Source of the DNA: Lineus longissimus
Taxonomy: Eukaryota; Nemertea; Pilidiophora; Heteronemertea; Lineidae
Reading direction: 5' to 3'
Assembly (NCBI RefSeq): GCF_910592395.1
Contig: NC_088317.1
Location: 9,240,001 to 9,304,000 of the forward strand
Length of the DNA: 64,000 nucleotides
Shown: positions 45,411 through 57,834 of the stretch, piece after piece
How the letters are laid out: every line of letters begins with the position of its first letter
Numbering within the stretch: position 1 is the stretch's first letter
Translations under genes and position numbers: made by a program
Notes under the pieces: generated by a model
Databases searched by the model: none
What the model was told of the DNA's origin: nothing
What the model saw: only the letters and a program-made list of their open reading frames with translations

Positions 45411-45986
45411 AGCAAATTGCAGACCATATCCCTGGTGAAAGTAATTTGTCATGTTGAGAAATTAGGTTTGCACCAGGATATAACCAGATAAATCAGAGGC
45501 AAATAACCCTGAATAACCAGCTGAATTAGGTTGTGACAGTAGGTGCATCATAAATACTAGAATTAGCGATGGTTCTGGGACTGCAACAACTCAGCATATG
45601 GATGGTCAGAATCCAGCAGACAACAAGCAAATGTAATCTGAATCTCAACATCTTTCGTATCTTTTGATGAGTTTTCTGGTCAAGTGAGGGAAACCAGTTG
45701 GCCATCTGATATGGCTGGTGGGGATGAAAGCTCCCAATGTTGGGACGACCAATAATACATTGCGTCTCCACAGTATTTATATTATAATACCTCCCTCCAT
45801 GCACACATGGTTCTGCTGCCAATTTTTTCTTCAAATGATCTAGGTGTCAATCATGCACTTGTGGGTACTGGCACCACGTAGGTAACGTCTGATCTGATCT
45901 TAAGTGGCAGGTTTTTGGTGCTTTGTCCTGGTGCTCATTTTTAAGATGACAAAACACTATCACCAGGGATATGGTCTGCAATTGCT
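45411..45986. mobile_element. MITE-like element with ~27-bp inverted repeats
   Basis: Agcaaattgcagaccatatc continuing cctggtga at 45411-45438, and its complement tcaccagggatatggtctgc followed by aattgct at 45960-45986, with one gap. The interior has a 102-codon minus-strand frame (45526-45834) without recognisable motif. No target duplication identified. Confidence 0.55.
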
Positions 45987-47866
45987 GTTAGGAAAGTCAC
46001 AACCTGGGGACAAAAAATAAATGTGATTTAGACTTCGCATTCCCTTGAAGTGTAGGTTGCAACATCCCAGGCCATTGATGCATGCATGGTCACAACATAG
46101 GGGCAACCGGGAATCATGGCAAGGATTTTTACAACCATTCTTTTGAGGTGTAGATTGTGATGTGAGGGAAGTGTCTTGATCTCTACATAAAATTCCTTCG
46201 ACATGGTGCAACAAACCAGTCCAGTAGATATATACATGGTCATAGCATACGGCATCGAGACAACCAGTATGCAAGGTTACGGCCAGGCCCAAGGGGTATG
46301 ACCGATCAGCACTAAGAGTAAAAACGTAAAATGCAATAATATCTTTTTAAACTAACTGCCACAGTAGGTTTATTTATTCAGTCTTTTTGAAGTAAAAGTA
46401 TTACAGTGAAAAGAACGAAATACGGCTGGAATATTATACTGGTTTGTCTTCGGACGGCAAATTCAGCACTGCACCGATGTCAAGGTTAAGACGGTTATAC
46501 GACTTTGCCTCATCAGCTCCTCGTGGTCAAGGCTCCTATATCCGTGACTGATGCGGTCGCAGAACAGAACATATGCTGCTCATCCCCGTCACTGCGTCAG
46601 GCTGTAAAACAGAGCGAGGAAATATTTTAACTTCACCAGAAGTTTTATCATTCATTATTCAGACCAACAGACACTGACTACCTGCTAATAGTCTATGAAT
46701 TTCATTGTCATAATTCAGAACAAACACTTATCAAATTTGCTGACAATATTTTTAGAAGGTGTGTACATTCGTGTGTCCATTTACACTGCACGTGTATACG
46801 TGCTTTACTGTACATTTCTACAGGAGTGAGCAGGATGTACAGAAAAACGATCTCCAAAACTGTTGCTTTCAGCACTCGCGACACGTTAAGCGAGGTTTTA
46901 GCAATTATTTTCAGTGAAGGTATATCTCATGTGTAGAGTCTGGGTGATTTTGAGACATTCTTAGGTGTTTAAGGCGCACAGTTTGATGAAACTTGCCCGA
47001 ATTCGTAATTTTTTTGATGAATGTATATCCGCCATTGCGGGGATCTGGAAACTTTCGGATAGATGGACGTGCTCCCTATAATCACCAAAACTAACAGCGA
47101 ATATATATTCTTAAGATCCTTTTCTTGACCTCTGATGAGTTAATTTTGTCTAATGCAGTGTTTCAACACAAATTTGAGGGCGATTACAATCACGAAAAAA
47201 TCACACTCACCCAGTCTAGAATGCGTAGACGAAATGTCTGTTGGCTCTTCCATGTAGCGGGTATCCTCCCACCTGTTGAGGTCGGGACAGATCAACGTTG
47301 AGCAACTTGCCTAATCGGTAAAAACGCGGGAGGCAGTGCTATTACCGGAACGGTTCAGAACCGGCGATTTTCATCAAAAATCACCCGAAAACTAAAAAAG
47401 TAAGCAACGGCTGCAAAAATAAAATACACGTTGTTCGTTAGCAGGTTATGAAACGTAACCTAACCAAATTTCAGGTCGTTCCGTGCGGCAGTTTCGGAGA
47501 TACGTGTCGAAAACCACATCCCTCGGGTCCTGGCGATCGGCTCAGTAAAAACAATAGAGCATATCCACGGAGTTGTGGATATGGTCTAATTAGAAAAAAA
47601 AAAAATTAATCAAAGGTGGCTGATGGACAGAAATTATGGTGTTTTTTCACACATTATGACATGTCGAGGAGATTTTGCAATAAAAGGGGCACCTTTTACT
47701 AGAGAAATTATTCACTCTCTGAGTTCCAAAGTAGCTCACGTCATTCAACGCAACATCACAAGCAAATACCGATCAGCCAACAGGTTTAAAGTTTCTACGC
47801 TAGATGTCGACACAGAGAATACCAAGACCTGCAAGGGGGAAACTTCAAATCCACCTATCGGATGAT
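45987..47866. other. Unassigned sequence
   Basis: Contains an 80-codon plus-strand frame at 47623-47865 and short minus-strand frames near 46000-46290, none recognisable. No repeats detected by eye other than local gcatgcatgg words. Confidence 0.35.
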
Positions 47867-47867
47867 T

Positions 47868-47962
47868 TGGCATAACCTCTATATTGCGGACACATCTCTA
47901 TTGCGGACACCTGGGCCCAGTCCCATGGGTGTCCGCAATACAGAGGTTGTACTGTACAATGT
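47868..47962. mobile_element. Possible pogo/Tigger-type terminal sequence
   Basis: The inverted pair ttgcggacac (47884 and 47902, forward) and gtgtccgcaa (47929), ending cagaggttgtactgta, resembles Tigger-type ends (cagtacaacctct...gcggacac). Arms lie only about 40 bp apart, suggesting a collapsed MITE. Confidence 0.35.
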
Positions 47963-48119
47963 TTCTTTTGGATAAGCAGAAGATGGGTTATGAGTGATAA
48001 TGTGATGTTGTCTATCAGCCTTCAAACCAAGTGGAATATTATGTGCTCTGTCAGTGATTTTATAAATATCATGTTGCCATTCTATTTATTATCAATATAA
48101 AATTGAATATTACTTCTTA

Positions 48120-49060
48120 CTACTTTGTTTCTTTATTGCTTTAACTCCCTCCATCAATCCATAGATTATTGAGGTAGTGATAATAAAAATACTATGATCA
48201 TGTAGCCAGAAAACCGACAACACCGGCCGCTGATTTCAATAGGAATGAGACAATAGACCCAATTATCCACGGTAAAGCAGCTGCTGATTTCTTAGCCAGT
48301 TCCATAAGCCAATCAGCAAAATTCTTGAGTCCTTCTTACTCTGTCTGATATTGTTGGTTCTTGTTCTGGTTCTTGTTCTGGTTTAGGTTTAGGTTCTGGT
48401 TCTGGTTCAGGTTTAGGTTCTGGTTCAGGTTTAGGTTCTGGTTCTGGTTTAGGTTTAGGTTCTGGTTTAGGTTTAGGTTTATATTTCTCTTCAGGTTTAG
48501 GTTATGTTGTTTTACTATCAGGGTTTCGGTTAACTACTTTACTCAAAGAATTACTGATAACAAAACTTAGAGTTGTGAAGAACATGAATACAGCTGTTAC
48601 TATGGCACCAATGGATACACCTTCCATTTTAAAAAGTAACCTAATTCTATCAAATAAAGGAATAATTAAATATGGTTTCCTCAAAATATTAATTGTTAAA
48701 CGTTTGAATCTTTCAATTTGTCTCTCTCTTTCATTCTCTATCCTAAATATGTTTTCCTTTTCTTCTTATTTTTCTTCTACTTATTTTATTTTATTTCTTA
48801 ACACTTCTCTTTCTTCTTTTTTTTTCTGCATCATATCCTCACAGTTCTTTGTCTAATTCCTTTATTTCTCTTTGTAGTTCATTTTTCTGTTTTTGTAGTT
48901 CAATTATCTGCAAGTCTTTTTCTGCCTTTATTTTAGCAATATTTCGACTTTGGATTTTTTACCCTGTTAATTTCTCTAATATCTTGATTACTAAAACCGA
49001 ATGCACCAAGTTCTTCTTCATTTGCATATAACAAATTTTTTACGGGTTTATATGTTTGAG
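48120..49060 (-). pseudogene. Decayed gene resembling a Polinton-type accessory protein
   Basis: The minus strand, read across several frames, gives an N-terminal block NEEELGAFGFSNQDIREINR, a charged coiled-coil-like segment (KDLQIIELQKQKNELQREIK), more Glu/Lys/Arg-rich sequence, a hydrophobic stretch IGAIVTAVFMFFTTLSFVI, a PKPEPE-type repeat (48355-48485) and a hydrophobic C-terminal domain (DWLMELAKKSAAALPWIIGS followed by more hydrophobic residues). I remember a similar C-terminal domain from hypothetical proteins of Polinton/Maverick elements, but I cannot verify that here. Stops and frameshifts between blocks show the gene is dead. It lies 260 bp left of the second piggyBac. Confidence 0.4.
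48355..48490. repeat. Hexanucleotide repeat GGTTCT/GGTTTA
   Basis: About twenty hexamers of ggttct, ggttta and ggttca. On the minus strand it reads as a Pro-Lys-Pro-Glu repeat, so the likely origin is coding sequence of the decayed gene, not a telomere. Confidence 0.8.
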
Positions 49061-49553
49061 TATTTTTTTTCAATAGCAAAGTTATTTCATGTTACATGCG
49101 TTGCATGCGTTAAATTAATCAATCGTGTTCAGTAAATTACTCTTTGATACCTTTAAGATATCACATTTACAAGAATTAAAGGATTGGCTGTGTTATTACA
49201 CATGATAGATGTTCCAGACTTCACTTCCAGTACATACAACCTTTGAGGTCAACTTTAAGAATTATACCCAAGCTACATTACTTCTATTGGTTGCTAGGGT
49301 GTTAATGAACGGATCAATTAACCCTTTGGAATTCACTGTCGACCCCTGGTCGACCAGGAAATTACCCCCTATTCCGTTCACTGTCGACCACAGGTCGACA
49401 GTACATTATGCATTGAAAACCCGTCAATACACACGCATATCTGGGGAATCCCCGTATAGTTATTTGCGTTATAGAAAGCTGGCGCTGCGGGTTGTTTCAG
49501 CAAATCTTGGCGCAATTTCGATCCGAAGTTTGCCGATTTTGCACGTGGACAAA

Positions 49554-51887
49554 ATGGACGTCAATCAAGTTTTAGACGAAATATTTGCAGATGAAGACTC
49601 CAATGATGAGGATTTCCCCAACCAATCAAGTGGGGATGAGGATGAGGATGGGGATGACGATACAATGGACATAGATACCGATTTCCCACCTCAGAGCCCT
49701 ATGCAAACAGGCCAATCCCCCCAAAATCCGTCTCCCGATCTTACCAATATGGACATTGACTCCGGTGATGAATCAGATATCGATGAAGATAGGCCTATAA
49801 TACAGATACCCCCAGTACAGGATCGCGGTAGAGCAAGGATTAGAGGTGGTGCTATGTCTCGGGGAGGGGTAACACCGCGGAGGGGAAGGGTCAGGGTACG
49901 GGGAGGAGGTAGGCCTACTGTTGTGGCAATGCACGACTCTGATCCTGTCCTTAGTGACTATTCTGATAGTGATGTTCCTGGCTATGCATCCCCTCAGCAC
50001 TCAGATGCGAGCCACCTTGACTACCTTCCAAGCCCAGGGCAGGCCTCGCCAAGAGACTCTGATGCGCATTCGGCAAGTGAATCCTCCAGTGATGATGCTC
50101 CTATGGCCATCGGACAATACGGCACTAGACATGGCAGAGGACGTGGTAGGGCTCGAGGCCAGGATAGGGGTAGGCCTGCGGTAAGGGGCAGAGCAAGAGG
50201 CAGAGGTAGAGCAGGAAATCGAGGCGGTAATGGCATACGTGGCCGGGGGCGCAATCAGCCTCAGCCACAACCTCAAGTCCAGGCTCCAGTTCCAGCCCAG
50301 GCCCAAGCCCAAGCTGCACCCGATGATGGTTGGCGTGATGGAACGCATCACAATCCGAATTGGCTTCCAAACTTCTTGGGTGTGGACACAGGGATGCCTG
50401 CCGTGGATACCGATGGATTTTCCCCCGAGGACTTCTTTTTGCTTTGCTGGCCCGACGATCTAACAGAGACATTGGTAACGGAGACAAATCGTTATTATGA
50501 GCAGTGGGCAGCAAACAAGAATGCAAATAACTACGCAGTTAGGAGATGGCAACCAGTCACCTATGAGGAAATGTGTCAGTTTCTTGGTATCCTCATTCTA
50601 ATGGGAGCAACACGAAAGGACCCCATTACTTACATGTGGAACACAAGATGGTTCATGGAAAATCCTGGCATACGTACTGTCATGAGTGTCAACCGCTTCA
50701 GAGACATCTTGAGATTTCTTCACTTTCTTCCAAGAGGACAGCCTGGCTATGATCGCTGTTTCAAGGTTAGGAAAGTGATGGACACTTTGACAACTGCTTG
50801 GAAGGGGGCATACAATCTTGAGAAAAACATAAGCATAGACGAATGTATGTGTGCCTTCAAAGGACGTGTGAGCATGATGCAGTACATGCCGAAAAAGCCA
50901 AAAAAATGGGGTATGAAGGGGTGGGTTCTTGCCGGTTCCGATACAGGATAATGTTATGATTGGGCCCTCTATACTGGAAAAGTAGATGGACAGTTTGTGC
51001 GGGATCTGGGTTTAAAGGTCGTGAAGGAGTTGCCAGCTGCACACATCATTGGACATGTCTTATTCACTGATAACTTCTACACAAATGTAGCCTTGTGTGA
51101 GCACTTGAGGAGGCAGGGTATTGGCGTATGCGGCACTGTAAAACCGAACAGAGTGGGGAACCCAGACATTCTAAAACGCTTCACAAACAAGACTAGAAAA
51201 CAGACTCTCATTGACTTGTCTCCTGTCTTCAAAGCAAAGGATGAGCTTCTTGCTGTTGGGTGGATGGATAAACGCCCTGTCTGTATGCTCTCCTCAGTTC
51301 ACCCGGCTGGCGAGCGTAACATGAGGATTCGTGACAAGCACACGCAAGGTGGCTTCAGGCAGATCGCTAGACCGATAGCAGTAGATGAGTACAATAAGTA
51401 CATGGGTGGCGTAGATCGGAGCGACCAGTACAACTCTTACTACATGGATACGCATAAGTCAGTTAAGTGGTGGAAGAAAATTCTATTCCACCTGCTGAAC
51501 ACCGCAATCAGCAATGCCTATATTCTGAAGAAATCTGTGGCCGCACCAGAGGATGTTATGAGGTGTGAACACAGGGAATTCAGGCTAGATCTTGTTGGTT
51601 GGCTGCTCACCCGCGGCCCAAGAAAGGAAATGGCTCAGACCCGTAATGAGCTTCCCCCTGAGCTGCGCTTGACGGAACGCCACTTTCTGGAGAAACTTGA
51701 GAAATCGAAGCCAGACTCTGAGGTATGCAGCAACCGTGATCCCAGAAAACAAGGCAAGAGAAAACAAGTCATGTACAAGTGCAGAAACTGTCCGGGAATG
51801 ATCGGACTTTATGTTACCCCATGCTTTGAGATATACCATAAACGTCGGGACTACAAGCGCCACTATAATGAGAACTTTCGCAACTAA
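49554..51887 (+). pseudogene. piggyBac transposase with a single in-frame stop
   Basis: The start ATG 49554 opens a long acidic and Arg/Gly-rich N terminus: DSNDEDFPNQSSGDEDEDGD, then RGG/RGR repeats (RGRARGQDRGRPAVRGRARG). The DDE domain follows with ISIDECMCAFKGR (first Asp), LFTDNFYTNVALCEHL (second) and EYNKYMGGVDRSDQYN (third), and a C-terminal Cys/His domain YKCRNCPGMIGL through TPCFEIYHKR. Reading is continuous except for one TAA at 50949-50951, at a position where the family usually has an aromatic residue after Thr-Gly. Both halves are in the same frame, so a single base change explains the defect. The upstream in-frame extension to 49209 crosses the element boundary and is not coding. 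The Arg/Gly-rich region is unusual for a transposase and recalls RGG RNA-binding segments. Confidence 0.85.
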
Positions 51888-51912
51888 GCACAACTAAGAA
51901 ATAATAACAACA

Positions 51913-51951
51913 AATAAATTGTGATATCCTGTGAGGATATCACAATTTATT
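51913..51951. terminator. Perfect palindrome with polyadenylation signals on both strands
   Basis: Arms aataaattgtgatatcct and aggatatcacaatttatt (18 bp each) around a gtg loop. It begins 25 bp after the transposase stop. Each arm starts with AATAAA/AATAAA-like sequence on its own strand (aataaa on plus, aataaa read on minus from aatttatt as aataaatt). It could end transcription from both directions. Confidence 0.6.
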
Positions 51952-52069
51952 CGTTATTATTTTCAACATTTATCAAATTTTGCACAATTTGTCACAAAAT
52001 TAACATTTTTCACCCCAAAAACCAACTGTTGATCCACAGCTGTGGAGTAAAATAAGGCTGAGGCATTCC

Positions 52070-52871
52070 GGGTGTCTACAAAACCAAGACCCCCACCTAC
52101 AAAACCAAGATCTACAAAACCAAGATCCATCAACAAACCTACTCCAAACTAGTACCTAGTACCATAGTACCTGCCCAAGAAGTAATTACATTGTTCTTTT
52201 TTTCATTCACCCTAGCCCTTTAGAAAGCTAGGCTATATTATCACGAATACCCTCGAGAGGACTATTTAAGGTATTTTAGCTTTTGTATTATATCCTTACC
52301 CCGAGATCCTTATTTTCTTGGAAAAGCTTAACCAGTGTTAAATGTTCTGAACAGAATCTGAGTACAAAGCATCAAAGAGCTTGTTTATATAGGAGCTTCT
52401 GTTTTATTGATAAATTGCAACTTCCTGCTGAAAAAAGGAGAGATGTAGATGGGGTCTTGGTTTTGTAGGTCTTGGTTTTGTAGATGGGGTCTTGGTTTTG
52501 TAGGTCTTGGTTTTGTAGGTGGGGGTCTTGGTTTTGTAGGTCTTGGTTTTGTAGACACCCGTGTGGGTGTCTACAAAACCAAGACCCAAGATGTTGATGG
52601 GTCTTGGTTTTGTAGGTCTTGGTTTTGTAGGTGGGGGTCTTGGTTTTGTAGGTCTTGGGTCTTGGGTCTTGGTTTTGTAGGTCTTGGTTTTGTAGACACC
52701 CGTGTGGGTGTCTACAAAACCAAGACCCAAGACCCAAGACCTACAAAACCAAGACCCCCCACCTACAAAACCAAGACCTACAAAACCAAGACCCATCAAC
52801 ATCTTGGGTCTTGGGTCTTGGTTTTGTAGGTCTTGGGTCTTGGGTCTTGGGTCTTGGTTTTGTAGACACCC
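52070..52871. mobile_element. Minisatellite foldback transposon with 10-bp target duplication
   Basis: Ends gggtgtctacaaaaccaaga and its complement closing tgtagacaccc. The flanks carry identical gaggcattcc (52060-52069 and 52872-52881). The arms are built of iterated ctacaaaaccaagacc and its complement: a short left arm (52070-52135), a unique centre (52136-52448) and a long right arm (52449-52871). The right arm itself contains two internal palindromes centred on acacccgtgtgggtgt (52555-52570 and 52695-52710). Long iterated inverted ends plus a 9-10 bp duplication are features of foldback/Mutator-like elements. Reading frames across it are repeats, not genes. Confidence 0.75.
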
Positions 52872-53329
52872 GAGGCATTCCTGTACATATTGTTCATGTT
52901 ATTGTTTAGTGTTTCAATTCATAAAACTGTTCAGGACAGTTTTAGAGAGAGTAGCCAAAGGTGGATGATATTCTGCAAAAAGGCGGATTTCGATAATTTC
53001 AAAAAACTGTGTTTTTACCCCAAAACGGGCTGTATATAAACAAAGTTACTTTTTTTGCACTGTTTATGTATTACTTGTTGATGAAAACGTGAAATAAACA
53101 CAATAATAAAAAAGAAAATGTGTTTTTTTCATTTTCCCAAAAATTCGTCAAAAATTGTTGATTTCTCAACAATTTTGGGTGTTTTTACCCCAAAACCGAT
53201 TTTGATATACACTTCTACCAGCACTCCTAACAAGGCCCATGAACTACCGATCAAACTTTTCTATTACTCCAAAGACATCAGATCAATCACTTTTGAGCTA
53301 CAGCCTGCCAAAAACAAGGTACCAAATGA

Positions 53330-54527
<1,198 letters not shown>

Positions 54528-55012
54528 GCCTAAAAAGCCTAAAACAGGCTTGAACTCCAAGGGGTAGCATATTTGAAAACATGCTTGAACTCCAAAGGGT
54601 TAATCAAACATCCGGTTCAACTCGAAAATAATGTTCACAAAATTTCTTGCGAGGATCGACACATCAAAAATGTTTTCAATTCATCTGCGCATTAAGTGAT
54701 TCATAAAATGGACAACATGTGTTGAGAGCTATATAGTCCATATGCTGCGTGAGTAGTTGCTTTTGGACCTTGATTTGTTAGGTTTTTGGGAAATTTAGTG
54801 TGGAGGGATTTTTTTACTGGTTTTTTTTCCGGCATATAGTAAGTGTAATTTGTTGTGGGGGTGTCCAAATCAACCGTTTTAGTGTTGGAAATGGGGTGCG
54901 GAGAGCTTGGGAAGCTAGAAAGTTTGATTATTAGAATTTGGAGCAGCCTATTTTGCCGTTTTTCACTCACTAAAACTGTTGTCTGGGGCTAGTACCCCGT
55001 AAATTACACTTA

Positions 55013-56389
55013 GGGGCCTTGTCCAAATTATTCGCCGAAATTCGCCGTAATTCGCCCCAAAAATGCCACAAATTCGCCTTCAATTTTGGCGAAGTTCTGA
55101 CGATGTTTGGGGAATATTGGGGGATTTTGAAGGCGAATTTCGGTGAATTTATGGCGAATTATCGGCGAATTTTTGGCGAATTAGCGGCGATTTTATGGCG
55201 AATTGCAGGCGAATTTCAGGCAAACTTTCGGCGAATTCCCGGCGATTTTTCGACAAGTTTTTATCATTGAACGTTGGCAAAATTTATACCAAGCAAATTT
55301 CGACGAGGAGAGGCGAAGTGAAAATCGCTGAAATCTGGCGAATTTCCGTATTTTTGGGCGCATTTTTTTACCAGAAAGCAGTCGCAGCTCACCCTGTTCT
55401 TTGTATCGTCATCCTCCTCATTGTACGTCCAATGGAGAACAGAGAGATTTCTGTAATGGTGAGTACAAGTGTGTTACAGCCATCTTGGATAGTTGTACAG
55501 AGCCAGCTTCGAACGACACTTTCGTTTCAAAAAAATGATTAAATTATAGCCAGCACAAAACATTAGTTATTTCTTGAATAACTGAAAATCGATTTGGATG
55601 ACTAAATGAAAAATTACCAGTTAGTGTTTTTTGCCTCGTTAATGTGGTTATTTACTTATTCCTATCCTACGATACACGGCGCGACCAGATAAACGAACAT
55701 AAGTGAGATCCCAAGGCAGCGACATCAGCGCCACCGTGGGGACTAATGGTATTAGGCTGGGGATTCCCAGGTATCCTCGTGCCTACTGAATACCGGAGCG
55801 TTCAGTATTTCTCAGTGCTCTGTACATTGGCTGTACATTGGGCTTTATTCCTAGTGAATCGACGCAGCCCCGGCGGTCGAGGTTGCCTGGACTATAGTAA
55901 TAATTATAATGTTTTTGCTCTGTAGACGTGCATTGAACAGTCAGTTCTACATTGACAGTGGATGTACTATTTTTGGCCAATTTTTTTTATAATCCAACAC
56001 AAGGTAGCTACAGATCTTCTATTTTTACGACATTGCAATGAGGAACCGGCGAGGAGGTGATTTTCGCCAGATTGTAGCGATTTGTGGCGAATTTGAGCCA
56101 GATATATTTCGATTGGCGAATTTCGGCGAAGTTCATTGAAATACCAGCGGCGATTTCTCGGCGAAATTTTGGCGAATTTGTGGCGAATTTCCGGCGAATT
56201 TGTGGCGATTTTCCGGTGAATTTGTGGCGATTTTATGGCGAATTCTAGGCGATTTCTGTCGAACTTTCCGGTGAATTTTTTACGATTTTTGAGGAGGTTT
56301 TGGCGAATTTTGGCGAACTTGTAAAAATTCGCCGTAAATTCGCCAGAAATTCGCCGGTGAATTTCGGCGAATAATTTGGACAAGGCCCC
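55013..56389. mobile_element. Harbinger-type foldback with GGCGAAT-built inverted repeats
   Basis: Ends ggggccttgtccaaattatt and aataatttggacaaggcccc, each followed inward by about 300 bp of iterated ggcgaattt / aaattcgcc words. Both flanks are tta (55010-55012, 56390-56392), a Harbinger-type target duplication. The centre (55350-56045) is unique and has no transposase. The frames at 55019-55270 and 55967-56383 are the iterated arms. Confidence 0.8.
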
Positions 56390-56392
56390 TTA

Positions 56393-57049
56393 CTACATGG
56401 AAACAAACAACTTTGGTATCACGGCAACACTCCTATCCTCTACCATCATGTTCACATGACTCTACTCAAATCCTCTTCGAATGTCTAATACCAGAAAACA
56501 CCACGATCGTTGATGCAGATTTAGCAGATTTGTCCTACCGGTAGTTCAGACGGAGATAGAAATTCAGTTCTACACAATGCCATATAGTGCAGTTATTATT
56601 CAAACAAATTTGCGGAAAATTTTCATTTGTAGTACATGTATTTGCACATCCGTCTTCATATCAGCAATACTGAAATATATATTTAATGCATATTTACACA
56701 ATTAGAAAGTTTCAAACTCGAAGTACAAATTTCATAAATTTCTTCACAAACAGCGTAGGCCATTATATTCAATGACTTGGTCATAAACAAGTTGCCGTCA
56801 TATGTAGGGCGCGGTATGTATACCATGAAAATTGAAAATCTAGATTTTCAGTACAATTTTTAGGCAGAAGATATTTCATTAAAAGTATCTAAAAAAATTG
56901 CATTAGTAAATATCCAGCACGCCGCAGAAGCAGCTTCATTAAACACATGAGCAGCACTACACAACCTTCGACTCTACACGGTTTCCCAACCTGTATTATG
57001 CCCAAAACTCTGTGCGGAGCATGGGCATATTGCTAGTATATATTATTGT
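56393..57049. other. Unassigned AT-rich sequence
   Basis: No supported feature between the foldback and the next repeat fragment. Confidence 0.4.
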
Positions 57050-57425
57050 TAAGAAGTTACAGAGAGGACGACAATTTTTCATGATTTTCAGGAAGAGTTC
57101 CCTATGGGGGAAAAAAAGGCTGAAACTAAAACTCAGATGACATATTATGAACTATTCTTAGCTTAGCCTACCATAAAAATTTGGTAAAAATCTGAAAAAT
57201 ATTAATCGAGTCCTAACACTTTTTGTGTTTTTTGTTTTTGCCCCCTGGTGGCCAAGTTGAGAATCAAATTTGGCCGATTTTTCAACACGACACACCTTTG
57301 GCCTACCCCTATATCAGCACACCAAATTTCCAGTCAAAATATATTAACGTTGAAATGTTACAGAGGGGAAGGCAATTTTCATGGTTTTCAAGAGGCGCTC
57401 CCTATGGGGTAATCTGAAACCAACC
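57050..57425 (+). mobile_element. Fragment of a ~302-bp-unit hairpin repeat
   Basis: Gttacagagaggacgacaat at about 57055 recurs as gttacagaggggaaggcaat at 57357, a 302-bp period. Between them lies tttgccccctggtggccaag (57236-57255), the same CTCF-like string as in the intact copies. No ends are preserved. Confidence 0.55.
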
Positions 57426-57645
57426 AGCACATCGGCTGTAGCGTGTTCAAAACACTTCACTGACAACTTTTTTGAAGTACTATTATCGTTTGCCCGGATC
57501 GAAAGTGGTTTTCAGAAGAAGTAAGGACATTTTGATTTTGTAGGTCTAATAACTTTCTCTAGTTTAGACGCAGTATCAATCGAATCGTAATTATACTGTG
57601 TATACTGTGTAGGCTACTGTGTCATGTGTGTGGTCATGCACACAG

Positions 57646-57788
57646 TGTAATGTATGCTACCTGACGAGGAATGCCGAGTGGTTTCATGAATATGTATGAA
57701 TGTGTAGCTGGTGAGTTTGTAACCTATTTGTAGTCTTCAGTAATACAGTAACTATCACACGAATCACTTCGTTGCGTTATATCTTACA
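57646..57788 (+). repeat. Gypsy 5' LTR
   Basis: Starts tgtaatgtatgctacctgac and ends gcgttatatcttaca. Unusually short (143 bp). Confidence 0.93.
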
Positions 57789-57802
57789 TGGTGTCAGAGA
57801 CG
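57789..57802 (+). promoter_or_regulatory. Primer-binding site
   Basis: Tggtgtcagagacg immediately after the LTR; the initial TGG pairs with tRNA CCA ends. Confidence 0.7.
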
Positions 57803-57834
57803 TCAGCTCTCGCCCGCAATCGGAAACACCTACA

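Noticed and set aside
48361-48570. Frame of alternating Phe, Arg and Trp; telomere-like ggttta hexamers
   Set aside because: The hexamers are mixed ggttct/ggttta/ggttca and read as a Pro-Lys-Pro-Glu repeat on the other strand, in line with an old coding repeat and not a telomere array.
49209-49553. Upstream in-frame extension of the second piggyBac frame
   Set aside because: It crosses the TTAA and terminal repeat at 49318-49334, so it cannot be part of the transposase; the ATG at 49554 starts the typical acidic N terminus.
52404-52968. Overlapping long frames rich in WFCRSWF or KTKTYKTKT
   Set aside because: They are translations of the ctacaaaaccaagacc minisatellite in the foldback arms, open on both strands because the unit lacks stops.
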